From Bacteroidia bacterium (GTDB lineage: Bacteria > Bacteroidota > Bacteroidia > B-17B0 > Aurantibacillaceae): a DNA stretch of 64,000 nucleotides. The notes under the pieces are model-generated. The model searched no databases, was not told the origin of the DNA, and saw only the letters and a program-made list of their open reading frames with translations. The stretch spans positions 101,507 to 165,506 of the forward strand of contig JAEUTP010000020.1 in the NCBI GenBank assembly GCA_016787705.1. The letters run 5' to 3'. Both the position numbers and the translations under genes were made by a program. This document shows, in pieces, positions 44,526-53,400 of this stretch (its first letter is position 1; each line of letters opens with the position of its first letter).

Positions 44526-45362
44526 ATGGGAAAAGTAATAGCAATAGCAAATCAAAAAGGCGGCGTTGGTAAAACTACAACCGCAATTAACTTAGCAGCC
44601 AGCCTTGCTGTATTGGAATACAAAACATTATTGGTAGATGCCGACCCGCAATCAAATGCTACATCCGGTGTTGGCATTGATCCTGCAAATGTAAAAGCGG
44701 GTTTGTACGAATGTATTATCGATAGCGTTCATCCAAAAGATGTGATCTTAAAAACAGAAACACCAAACTTATCTTTGTTACCTACCAATGCCGATCTTGT
44801 TGGTGTTGAATTAGAATTAGTGAACCTTACCAATCGTGAATACATGATGAAAAAGGCCATCGACAAAATAAAAGATAAATACGATTTTATAATTTTAGAT
44901 TGCTGCCCCTCGTTAGGTTTAACGGTTATTAATGCGCTATCAGCTTCAGACAGCGTTATTATTCCTGTACAATGCGAATATTTTGCATTAGAAGGTATGG
45001 GCAAATTGTTACAAACAATTAAAATTATACAGGCACACTTAAATACAAGTTTAGATATTGAAGGGGTATTGTTAACCATGTTTGATGGGCGTTTACGCTT
45101 AGCCAACCAGGTTGTTGAAGAAGTTAAAACGCATTTCCAGGATATGGTTTTTGATACATTGATACACCGTAATACAAAACTGGCAGAAGCACCAAGCTTT
45201 GGCAAAACAGTGATCATGCACGATGCTATTGGCAAAGGCTCTACAAGTTATTTGAACTTAGCCCGTGAAATTTTACAACGCAATGGCTTAACTAAAATTA
45301 GCGATAGCGACAGAATGATCAATATCCAGGAATCAGAAGAAGAATTAAGCGAAGACATGTAA
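44526..45362 (+). CDS. parA: Chromosome partitioning ATPase ParA (Soj)
   Basis: 278 residues. The deviant Walker A is ANQKGGVGKTTTAIN; the A' motif LLVDADPQSNATSG and Walker B FIILDCCPSLGL are clear. PVQCEYFALEGMGKLLQTI is the conserved chromosomal ParA segment. With ParB bound at parS sites it segregates replicated origins; it binds DNA non-specifically in its ATP form. The ORF ends 87 bases before parB. The Lys after KGG and the Thr pair needed for nucleotide binding are intact. Confidence 0.95.
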   Translation: MGKVIAIANQKGGVGKTTTAINLAASLAVLEYKTLLVDADPQSNATSGVGIDPANVKAGLYECIIDSVHPKDVILKTETPNLSLLPTNADLVGVELELVNLTNREYMMKKAIDKIKDKYDFIILDCCPSLGLTVINALSASDSVIIPVQCEYFALEGMGKLLQTIKIIQAHLNTSLDIEGVLLTMFDGRLRLANQVVEEVKTHFQDMVFDTLIHRNTKLAEAPSFGKTVIMHDAIGKGSTSYLNLAREILQRNGLTKISDSDRMINIQESEEELSEDM

Positions 45363-45449
45363 TAAAAATTAAAGATTAAGGATTAAAAGTTCAAAATTTC
45401 CTGACCTGATAATTTTTAATTTTAAATTTTAAATTTTTAATTATAAAAG

Positions 45450-46346
45450 ATGAGCAATACTAAAAAACCGGCATTAGGAAGAGGATTAAGTGCATTATTA
45501 GAAAATGCCAAAACCGATATTACATCAAAACACGTTGGAGATGGTGCGCCTACCGTTAATTCTGTTTCCAACATCAAAATAAACAGTATTGAAGTAAACC
45601 CTTTTCAGCCACGTACCAATTTTGAAGAAACTGCCTTACAGGAACTAAGCGACAGCATTAAACAACATGGTATCATTCAACCTTTAACAGTAAGAAAATT
45701 AGGATACGATCGTTACCAGTTAATTTCTGGTGAGCGTCGTTTTCGTGCTTCACAATTAGCAGGTTTAAAAGAAGTACCTGCATACATTCGCGTGGCCGAC
45801 GATCAGGCTATGTTAGAAATGGCTTTGGTTGAAAATATTCAACGTGAAGATCTTGATCCTATTGAAGTTTCTCTTTCATACAAACGTTTAATTGATGAAT
45901 GTGATCTTACACAAGAACAGTTAAGCGAAAAAGTTGGTAAACAACGAAGCACCGTAACTAATTTTTTACGTTTATTAAAATTACCTGCGCCAATTCAAAA
46001 GGCATTGCGTGATCGTGAAATTACAATGGGTCATGCCAAAGCATTGATCAATATTGATAACGAAGATCGTCAATTAGCTATTTTCGCTTTAGCATTAGAA
46101 CAAGATCTTTCCGTTAGACAGATTGAAGATCTTGCCCGTGGCGAAAAAATTAAAGTAACACCAAAAGTTACACGCGTTGAAAAACCGTTGACTATAGAAG
46201 ACAAAACCATTGCAAAAAAACTGGAAAAGATCTTTAATAAATCTTATAACTTTAAACGCAATGCAAAAGGTGGCGGCACTTTAAATCTTAGTTTTAGTAA
46301 CGATCAGGAATTACAACACATTCTTTCTTTTTTCGGTATTGAATAG
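45450..46346 (+). CDS. parB: Chromosome partitioning protein ParB (Spo0J), CTPase and DNA-binding
   Basis: 298 residues. It begins GRGLSALLENA, typical of ParB. The N-terminal CTP-binding domain has NPFQPRTNFEE, LISGERRFRASQLAG (the phosphate-binding GERRFRA) and ALVENIQREDL. A helix-turn-helix follows (LTQEQLSEKVGKQRSTVTNFLRLL), then the dimerisation tail. ParB clamps onto parS and slides as a CTP-dependent ring. I found no perfect parS (TGTTTCACGTGAAACA type) inside the window, so sites must lie elsewhere. An 87-base AT-rich spacer separates it from parA; transcription is probably joint. Confidence 0.95.
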   Translation: MSNTKKPALGRGLSALLENAKTDITSKHVGDGAPTVNSVSNIKINSIEVNPFQPRTNFEETALQELSDSIKQHGIIQPLTVRKLGYDRYQLISGERRFRASQLAGLKEVPAYIRVADDQAMLEMALVENIQREDLDPIEVSLSYKRLIDECDLTQEQLSEKVGKQRSTVTNFLRLLKLPAPIQKALRDREITMGHAKALINIDNEDRQLAIFALALEQDLSVRQIEDLARGEKIKVTPKVTRVEKPLTIEDKTIAKKLEKIFNKSYNFKRNAKGGGTLNLSFSNDQELQHILSFFGIE

Positions 46347-46372
46347 CTTCGATAGGCTCAGTTACCCGTTTC

Positions 46373-46879
46373 ATGAAAAAGATCTTATTGATATCTGACA
46401 CACACAGTTATTTAGAGCCAAAATTAATCAAGCATATTAATGAAGCCGATGAAGTATGGCATGCCGGAGATATTGGTGATATTAAAATTTGTGTAGAGAT
46501 AGAAAAATTAAAACCTTTTAAAGCTGTTTACGGAAATATTGACGATGCGGGTATTCGTGTTACTTATCCCGAAAATTTAATTTTCAACTGCGAAGATGTT
46601 ACTGTTCTCATAACGCACATTGGTGGTTACCCGGGAAAATATCCTGCACGTATAAAAGAACTATTGTTAGAAAACAGACCTAAATTATTTATCTGTGGCC
46701 ACTCACACATTTTAAAAGTAATGTATGATAAAGATCTGCAATTGTTGCATGTTAACCCGGGAGCATGCGGCACGCACGGTTTTCATAAAGTAAAAACTGT
46801 GGTACGATTTGAAATAAATAAAAATGAAATAAAAAATTTAGCGGTAATTGAATTAGGAAACAGAACAGATCTTAATTAA
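46373..46879 (+). CDS. Metallophosphoesterase, YfcE/MJ0936-like
   Basis: 168 residues. The binuclear metal motifs are SDTHSY near the start, EVWHAGDIGD, VYGNIDDAG (Asn-bearing), ITHIGGYPGK, and CGHSHILKV near the end. These are the YfcE/MJ0936 small phosphodiesterase pattern. Relatives cleave artificial phosphodiesters or cyclic nucleotides; the natural substrate is unclear. It begins 26 bases after parB and is followed 4 bases later by an unknown gene, so it belongs to the par-linked transcript. Confidence 0.88.
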   Translation: MKKILLISDTHSYLEPKLIKHINEADEVWHAGDIGDIKICVEIEKLKPFKAVYGNIDDAGIRVTYPENLIFNCEDVTVLITHIGGYPGKYPARIKELLLENRPKLFICGHSHILKVMYDKDLQLLHVNPGACGTHGFHKVKTVVRFEINKNEIKNLAVIELGNRTDLN

Positions 46880-46883
46880 ACAC

Positions 46884-47393
46884 ATGGAGAACGAAGAAAT
46901 AAAAACATACTTTACCGATCAGGCTTTAGCAAGATTTGCATCGGCACAAGGTAAAACGGTAGAGAAAATAGTTTGTCATTTATGGCAAAACAAATCACAA
47001 CCAACCGAAGTGATAGAGGTAATAGATAATGTTGAATTGCATTTTACCGATAAACAAAAATTAACTATTGGCTGCAATGCAGATGGAGATGGCCTGGATG
47101 CATTAGAATACAATTATAAAGAAGCTGCTATTGCACTTGAAAAAGAGTTTGGTGGTAAAATAAGGGTTTACGCTATTGATGCTTCAGGTACAACTATATG
47201 GAAAGATATTATTGGTAAAAATTTAAAGTTGGTAAAGATCGAAAAAGAAGACGGTAAATATAAAGCAAACGCCATCTTACTTGATTTTAACGATGAAAAA
47301 AGAGAAATAGAGGTAAATCCTTTAGATGGGATAATCATTGATTATTACGACGAAGAAGGTGTTTACAAACCTTTTATTCCGGACCCTGAATAA
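46884..47393 (+). CDS. Unknown small acidic cytoplasmic protein
   Basis: 169 residues, no signal peptide or membrane segment. It opens MENEEIKTYFTDQALARFASA, has a beta-rich core (VELHFTDKQKLTIGCNADGDGLDALEY) and ends in LDFNDEKREIEVNPLDGIIIDYYDEEG. I do not recognise the family. It follows the phosphoesterase by 4 bases and is likely cotranscribed with parAB. Its stop lies 5 bases from the stop of the convergent PorE-like gene, so no terminator fits between them. Confidence 0.7.
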   Translation: MENEEIKTYFTDQALARFASAQGKTVEKIVCHLWQNKSQPTEVIEVIDNVELHFTDKQKLTIGCNADGDGLDALEYNYKEAAIALEKEFGGKIRVYAIDASGTTIWKDIIGKNLKLVKIEKEDGKYKANAILLDFNDEKREIEVNPLDGIIIDYYDEEGVYKPFIPDPE

Positions 47394-47397
47394 ATTA

Positions 47398-49443
47398 CTA
47401 ATCATCAATGCCTGTTGCAGCATTTATGATCTCAGTATCAATTACACCAACAATTTTAAAATCCGTGCGCCGGTTTGTAGCTCGTCCTTCAGGATTATCA
47501 CTTCCATCCGCATTCTCATTTGCAGCTATAGGCTTACTTTCACCATAACCTTTAGCTTTTAAACGCTCTGCGCTAATGCCTTTGCTTATCAAATAATTTA
47601 CAACACTTTCTGCACGCTGCTGCGATAGTTTTTCGTTATACTTATCGCTGCCCTTACTGTCTGTGTGCGACTGTATCTCAACTATTACCTCAGGATTTGC
47701 TTCCATTAAAGCCAATACAGTTGTATCAATAGCTATTTTACTTGCTTCTAAAATATTTGATTTATCAAATTCGTATTGAATGTTTGGAATATGAATAGGA
47801 TCTTTTGGTTTTTTTGCAAGCAGTACATTTTTTGTAATGTCCTGCGAAGTAGTAATTCCTCTTGTGGTAACGTCCACACTGGTTCCTAAAAAATCATTTT
47901 TCTTAACTACGATCGAATAATCCTGGTTGGCTTCAACCGTCGTTTTAAAATTACCTTCTTTATCACTCTGAACAATTTTTACAAGAAATTTTTCTTTTGT
48001 TTTTTTATCTACTAAATAAATTTCAACTGTAGCTTGTGCAATTGCCAAATTTGGATCTATCATCTCCGCTACATTTCCCGTTAAATTAATTTTAATGTAT
48101 TCAGTGTGTTTATAGGTATAAATATCATCACAGCAGGTACTGTTCTTTAAAGCATTACCACCTTTACGGTTACTTACAAAAAAACCTTCTTCACGATTTG
48201 TAGAAATGGTATAAAAAATATCATCAGCGCCTGTGTTTACAGGCTGGCCAATATTTTCTGTACTCATCCATTTTTTTCCATCACCTGCAGCCTTAAACAC
48301 ATCATAGCCCCCAAGTCCACCCATACCATCCGAACTGTAATATAATGTGCGGGTTTCGTTATCAAAAAAAGGTGTTATCTCATTTTGTGCAGTATTGATC
48401 TTATTGCCGGCATTTTTTGGATTTTTATATACTTTATTTTTTGCGTCATAAATCGTGTACCAAATATCTAAACCTCCCCTACCCTCTTTATTATTACTTA
48501 CAAAATAAATTACATCGTTGCCCTTTGCCGGATCGGTAGTAACGGCAGGCATAGTAGATGTGAATTTAGGATTGTTAACATTCTTGGGTAGCTTTACTGG
48601 TTCGCTCCAATCGTTACCATTTTTCTCAGATACATAAATGGCACAGATCATTTCTTCTTTAAAATTTAATTTACAGCGTGTAAAATACAACCGTTTTCTA
48701 TCAGGACTAAAACAAGCATTGCCATTATTAAAATCAACATCATTCAAGTTACTGCCATATTCACCGCCAAATTTCCACTCATTGTTTTCACGTTTTGCAA
48801 CATACAATTTGCGTTTAATGGTTTTTGATGTATCATCTTCAATAACATATTCTTTTTTATCTGTTCTTAACGATGTAAATACAAGTGTATTGTCATCTAC
48901 ATTTACAGGTGCGCCTTCTGTATTTACTTTATTTATCGTCGTATCTAAATGCGAAATCACAATTTTCTTTTCAACGTTCACCAGTCTTTGAACCGAATCG
49001 CAGAATACTATTTCTTTTGTAGCTTGTTTCTTTAAGCCTTTTTCATCGCCTTTGTATTCCTTCTTAAATTTTTGAAAATTTATTTTAGCACTATCGTACA
49101 AGCCATTTGATTTTTGCATTTGCGCGTGATAATATAACGAAGTTGGTGCTTTTTCAACACCCTGTTCGTATGCATTTAAGAACATGCGCTGTGCACGATC
49201 GTAATCTCTTATTTGTAAATAAGCGTGCCCAAGGTTATCCATTACCTTCGCATCGCGACTATTCTTTTTTAGATATGCTTCGTAAAAAGTAATAGCACTA
49301 CTTGGGTCGTTTTGCGACATAGCACTTTTACCCAAACGCTTTAATGTTTTTAATGATGATTTAGCTACCAAAGAAGAATCAGATTGTGACCTGGCAGCCA
49401 AGCTCAACAGTAGCAGTATAACTATGTATTTAATATCTTTCAC
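47398..49443 (-). CDS. porE: PorE-like TPR / PD40 / carboxypeptidase-like / OmpA-domain protein
   Basis: 681 residues from a GTG start that overlaps the 3' end of the PorP/SprF gene by 14 bases, so translation is coupled. Signal peptide (about 1-19), TPR helices (about 30-140), a PD40 propeller (about 165-430, with FSPDRKRLYFTRC and YYSSDGMGGLGGYDVF), a carboxypeptidase-like beta-sandwich (about 455-545) and a C-terminal OmpA-like peptidoglycan-binding domain. The last has IQSHTDSKGSDKYNEKLSQQR and AKGYGESKPI. This is the PorE/SprE-neighbour architecture tied to type IX secretion: PorE binds peptidoglycan and anchors the machine. The symbol is given by architecture and context; it could be a paralogue specific to this adhesin operon. 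Confidence 0.82.
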   Translation of the reverse strand: MKDIKYIVILLLLSLAARSQSDSSLVAKSSLKTLKRLGKSAMSQNDPSSAITFYEAYLKKNSRDAKVMDNLGHAYLQIRDYDRAQRMFLNAYEQGVEKAPTSLYYHAQMQKSNGLYDSAKINFQKFKKEYKGDEKGLKKQATKEIVFCDSVQRLVNVEKKIVISHLDTTINKVNTEGAPVNVDDNTLVFTSLRTDKKEYVIEDDTSKTIKRKLYVAKRENNEWKFGGEYGSNLNDVDFNNGNACFSPDRKRLYFTRCKLNFKEEMICAIYVSEKNGNDWSEPVKLPKNVNNPKFTSTMPAVTTDPAKGNDVIYFVSNNKEGRGGLDIWYTIYDAKNKVYKNPKNAGNKINTAQNEITPFFDNETRTLYYSSDGMGGLGGYDVFKAAGDGKKWMSTENIGQPVNTGADDIFYTISTNREEGFFVSNRKGGNALKNSTCCDDIYTYKHTEYIKINLTGNVAEMIDPNLAIAQATVEIYLVDKKTKEKFLVKIVQSDKEGNFKTTVEANQDYSIVVKKNDFLGTSVDVTTRGITTSQDITKNVLLAKKPKDPIHIPNIQYEFDKSNILEASKIAIDTTVLALMEANPEVIVEIQSHTDSKGSDKYNEKLSQQRAESVVNYLISKGISAERLKAKGYGESKPIAANENADGSDNPEGRATNRRTDFKIVGVIDTEIINAATGIDD

Positions 49444-50434
49444 AAGGAATTGCTTTTTTGCTTAACCGTGTATTCTTTCCTTTATAAATTAGTGCAATTT
49501 CATAAGCACCTTTGCTATCAACAGCTGTTTTTAATTGCGAAAAAGTAATATCATAACTAAATCCAATGGTATAGTTTTGATAATTCATACCTGCTGTTAT
49601 AATGCCTGCATCCGGATTCCTTTTAAAGCCATCGCGCCACATAAATCCCGCAAATACTGAGTTGGTAAAGAAGGCATTTTTAGATAAAACATACTCTACA
49701 TTCATGCCGCTTACCCAATCACTTACTTTTGTAGTATAACCATACATAGTATAGCCACGTAAAATTATGGTTGCATTTAAATAATAATTCAAGCCAATAT
49801 TATAAGCCTGGCGCACAGGCAACTTATTTGTTTGACTTAAAAAACTTTCTTTTGGCTTATTAATGTGAAACAAAGTATAACCAATTTCAGGCTCAAATTT
49901 TCCAAATTTCCGCGAAGCAGCAAAACCTGTATTCAGATCAAAATACGTGAAACGTTGGTTAACCCCTGTTTCGGTATTGGTTAAAGTATTATCAAATTTG
50001 CCTGTATTCCAGTTTAACTGATTTGGAAACGAATGTGAATAAAAATCAATAGATTTAATTACGACACCAGGCTGTATACCAATATGTAAATTATATCCTG
50101 CAATTTTTTTATGAAAAGCTGCCGAAGGCATGATTTTAGTGATCTTTAAATTACCGCCTGATTTATCATTAATAAAAATTAAACCGCCACTTACGTTTTG
50201 ATTACTTGGATAAATATTAAAATCGCCCCCGGCACTAAATGTATTATAAGCTTTAGAAATATCGCGCCACTGGCTTCTATAGTTTCCAAAAAAACGATAA
50301 TCTCCTTTATAATTTCCTGTGTTGGCTGGGTTTAAAGATAATGGCGAGAAATAGAATTGGCTAAAATGAATATCCTGTGCGGTTACATTTTTGAACAACA
50401 AAAAACAAAATAAATATAGTACTGTTTTTTTCAA
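49430..50434 (-). CDS. PorP/SprF-family outer-membrane protein of type IX secretion
   Basis: 334 residues from a TTG start, 5 bases after the stop of the upstream adhesin. Signal peptide (about 1-19, ending NVTAQ), then the family hallmark DIHFSQFYFSPLSLNPANTG and a beta-barrel with FGNYRSQWRD. The body alternates short strands ending in aromatic residues. PorP/SprF proteins sit in the outer membrane and are needed for export of adjacent type B adhesins such as SprB. The direct neighbour upstream ends in a type B sorting domain, and the next gene is PorE-like, as expected for an adhesin-export operon. Confidence 0.92.
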   Translation of the reverse strand: MKKTVLYLFCFLLFKNVTAQDIHFSQFYFSPLSLNPANTGNYKGDYRFFGNYRSQWRDISKAYNTFSAGGDFNIYPSNQNVSGGLIFINDKSGGNLKITKIMPSAAFHKKIAGYNLHIGIQPGVVIKSIDFYSHSFPNQLNWNTGKFDNTLTNTETGVNQRFTYFDLNTGFAASRKFGKFEPEIGYTLFHINKPKESFLSQTNKLPVRQAYNIGLNYYLNATIILRGYTMYGYTTKVSDWVSGMNVEYVLSKNAFFTNSVFAGFMWRDGFKRNPDAGIITAGMNYQNYTIGFSYDITFSQLKTAVDSKGAYEIALIYKGKNTRLSKKAIPCERY

Positions 50435-50439
50435 AAAAT

Positions 50440-53400
50440 CTATCGGATCAGTTTAAACGTTCCTGTAGTAAGTAATGCGTCTTTATCAATATATGTTTCT
50501 GCCGAAACCTGGTAAACGTATGTTTCCATATTTTGTGGTATGCCATTAAATGTTCCGTCCCAGCCTACTTTAATATCTGTAGATTCAAACAATAATTGCC
50601 CCCAACGGTTAAACACCCTGAAGTAATTTAATTTTTTTATTCCCCAGCCGTCAACATAAATAACATCATTAGTTCCATCGCCATTTGGTGTAAAGGCCGT
50701 TGGCACATCAACACTACTCTTTGGAAGTATCTCAACCGTATGCGTGTTTTGTATCATAAAACAACCCATATTATCTGCAACGGTTACCGTGTAAATTATA
50801 TTAACAGTTGAACTTGAGGTTGGGTTAGGGCAATTTGTACAGCTAAGATCTGTTGGTGGACTCCATGTGTAAGAAAAATTACTGCCTGCATAATTATTTA
50901 AAAGTGCTATCTGCCCAATTACAATGGCTGTATCCCATTGAAAACTTTGAGGCATTTGAACAATATTAACCGAATGCGTTGTAGAATTCTTACAACCATT
51001 AACATCGGTAACATCTAAGGTATAAGTTGTATTTACAGATGCTGTTGCAATAGTAGATGCGCTGTTTATACTATTAACACCCGTTGATGGTGACCATGTG
51101 TAAGTATACGGACCGTTAGCGGTAACAGTTGAAGTTAATGCAAAAGGCCTTCCTGCACAAGTATCTCTTGCATAAGCCTGCGCATTTGGCAAAGCGTTAA
51201 TGGTCATGTTTTTTATGGCAAGACCTTTACAGTTATTTATAGGATCGGTTATATTTAATGTTACTGTATAAATACCTGAATTAGTATATGTATAGCTCGG
51301 GTTTTGTGTATTGGCGGTTCCTCCGTCGCCAAAATTCCAGCTAAAAACATAGCCTCCCGAATTAGGTGTTTGATTACTGAACTGATCTATTGAACCTATA
51401 CAATGTACAGAGTCTTTTTTAGAGATCTCATTATTCCTGTTAAAATTCCCATCGATCTTAACTACCTGAACAGTATGCGTAGTTGCAAAACGGCAGGCAT
51501 GTTGCGAAGAATAATAAACTAACGACACAAAAGTTTGTCCGTTTGGCAACGGATAATTTGTATAACTATGTGTAATAGTTGAAGGAGCAGATCCGGCGTA
51601 CAGTTTCATGGTATCTCCATCTCCAAAGCCCCACACCCAAGAATATAAAGTAGACGTATCTTTTACATTAAAGTTAATAGCACCGCCTAAACAAACTGTA
51701 TACTTATCAAGATTAAGGTCTGCTTTAACCCCAAAAATTGAAATGGTTTTAGTGATAACTGCAGGGCATGCAAAGGGCTGCTCGGTTGTAACGGTTAACG
51801 TTATAGGTATAATGCCGGTATTTGTATATGTGGCTACAACCGTGTTTGAAGGAATAACAGGGCTTCCTGTATTTAAGTTCCAGCTTGGTGTTAAAGTATA
51901 AGGAGATGAGGATGTATTAATAAATGTAACAGGCGAGCCTGAGCAAACGTTATTACCACCGGTTGAATTAGAATTTGTAAATGTAAAATTGGCTGTTGGT
52001 GTAGTATGTGCATTTACAACAACAACACCACTGCTTTTACATCCTCCTGCATCAACAATATTTAATGTTGCTGTAAAAGAACCGCCGGTTGTATAAGTAT
52101 AAGCTGTAGTATTGGAAGCAGTAGCTAATGACGCGCTTGGTGCACTACCATAACTAAAAGTATAACTTGTATAACCTGAAGGCGCCGTAAATGTTACCGT
52201 TTGAGGTGCGCATAAAAAATAATCATCGGGGGTTAAAGCAGCACTTGGATTATTTACCTGGATTACCAATGGTTTTGTATCTGTACAACCTTGCGAGTTA
52301 GTTGCTGTTAAAGTAACAGTAAAACTTTGGCTTGGAACGGTTGCACCTAAATATGTATGTGTAGGGTTTGTTAAAGTAGAGGTTGGAGAAGCGTCTCCAA
52401 AATTCCATGAATAATTTGTTATAGGATCAGGCAGCTGCGAAGTTAAGTTAACCATTTGCACTGTGCCGCTTGATAAACAAATTGGATTGGCACTGAAAGT
52501 AAAATCAGGTGCAGCACTACTAATACGCATGGTGTGCATAGTAGTATCTATACAACTATTATCATCTTTTACCATCAAAAATACAGTGTGGGTGCCCGGC
52601 GTTGTAAATGTATGCGTTACAACAGCGGCCGTTGTATCATTTGGTGGTAAATTATCAAAATACCAAACGTAACCACGCCTGCAACCAATCTTTACATCAA
52701 CCGACGGTGAAGCGTCAAATGACTGACTAACACTGGCACAACCTACTGCCGGAAGATTAAAATTAGCCTGGATATCTCTAACGGTTACCAGCATGGTGTA
52801 TGTGTGAGTGCCGCATGTTGGATTTGCGGGATTAACAGAACTTAAAGTTGCAGTATAATTTCCTGAGGCCGCATAAGTATGAGTTAATATGCTTGAAGCA
52901 TTACCGCCGGGAATACCCACAATATTGGCTAAAGGCGAACCATCACCATAATTTAAAGTAGCACTTGCTGCATCCTGCAGGTAAGAATAAAACTTAACAA
53001 CCTTTCGGGTACCCGGCGTACAATTGGTTTCATACCTGCCTTGCGAAATTGGTCCTTTAACTACAACCGATTGTACACCCGCAGCAACGTTCTTACAACT
53101 ATGTGAATACCCATCTATAGAAAAAGTGTGGGTGCCCACATGTGTAAAATTCCACGATGGTGTTGAATTATTGATACAATGAGAGAAAAAACCGTTATCG
53201 CTATTTACATGCCAATGCTGTACAGGATTTGTTGATGTAGGTGTAATAGTAATAGTGACAGGTGTATTCCAACATGCCAAAGTTGGTGATATACTGCTGT
53301 TAAAGGTTGGAGGATTAACAACAGTAACAGTATCAATAAATGATGTATCAATACAACCTGTTGCTGTTTGTATAATCAAATAAGGTGTATACGTTCCCGG

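Noticed and set aside
49940..49960. A parS-like half-site (ACGTGAAAC)
   Set aside because: Only one half of the palindrome is present, and it lies inside the PorP/SprF coding sequence far from the expected parS context. No full parS was seen in the window.
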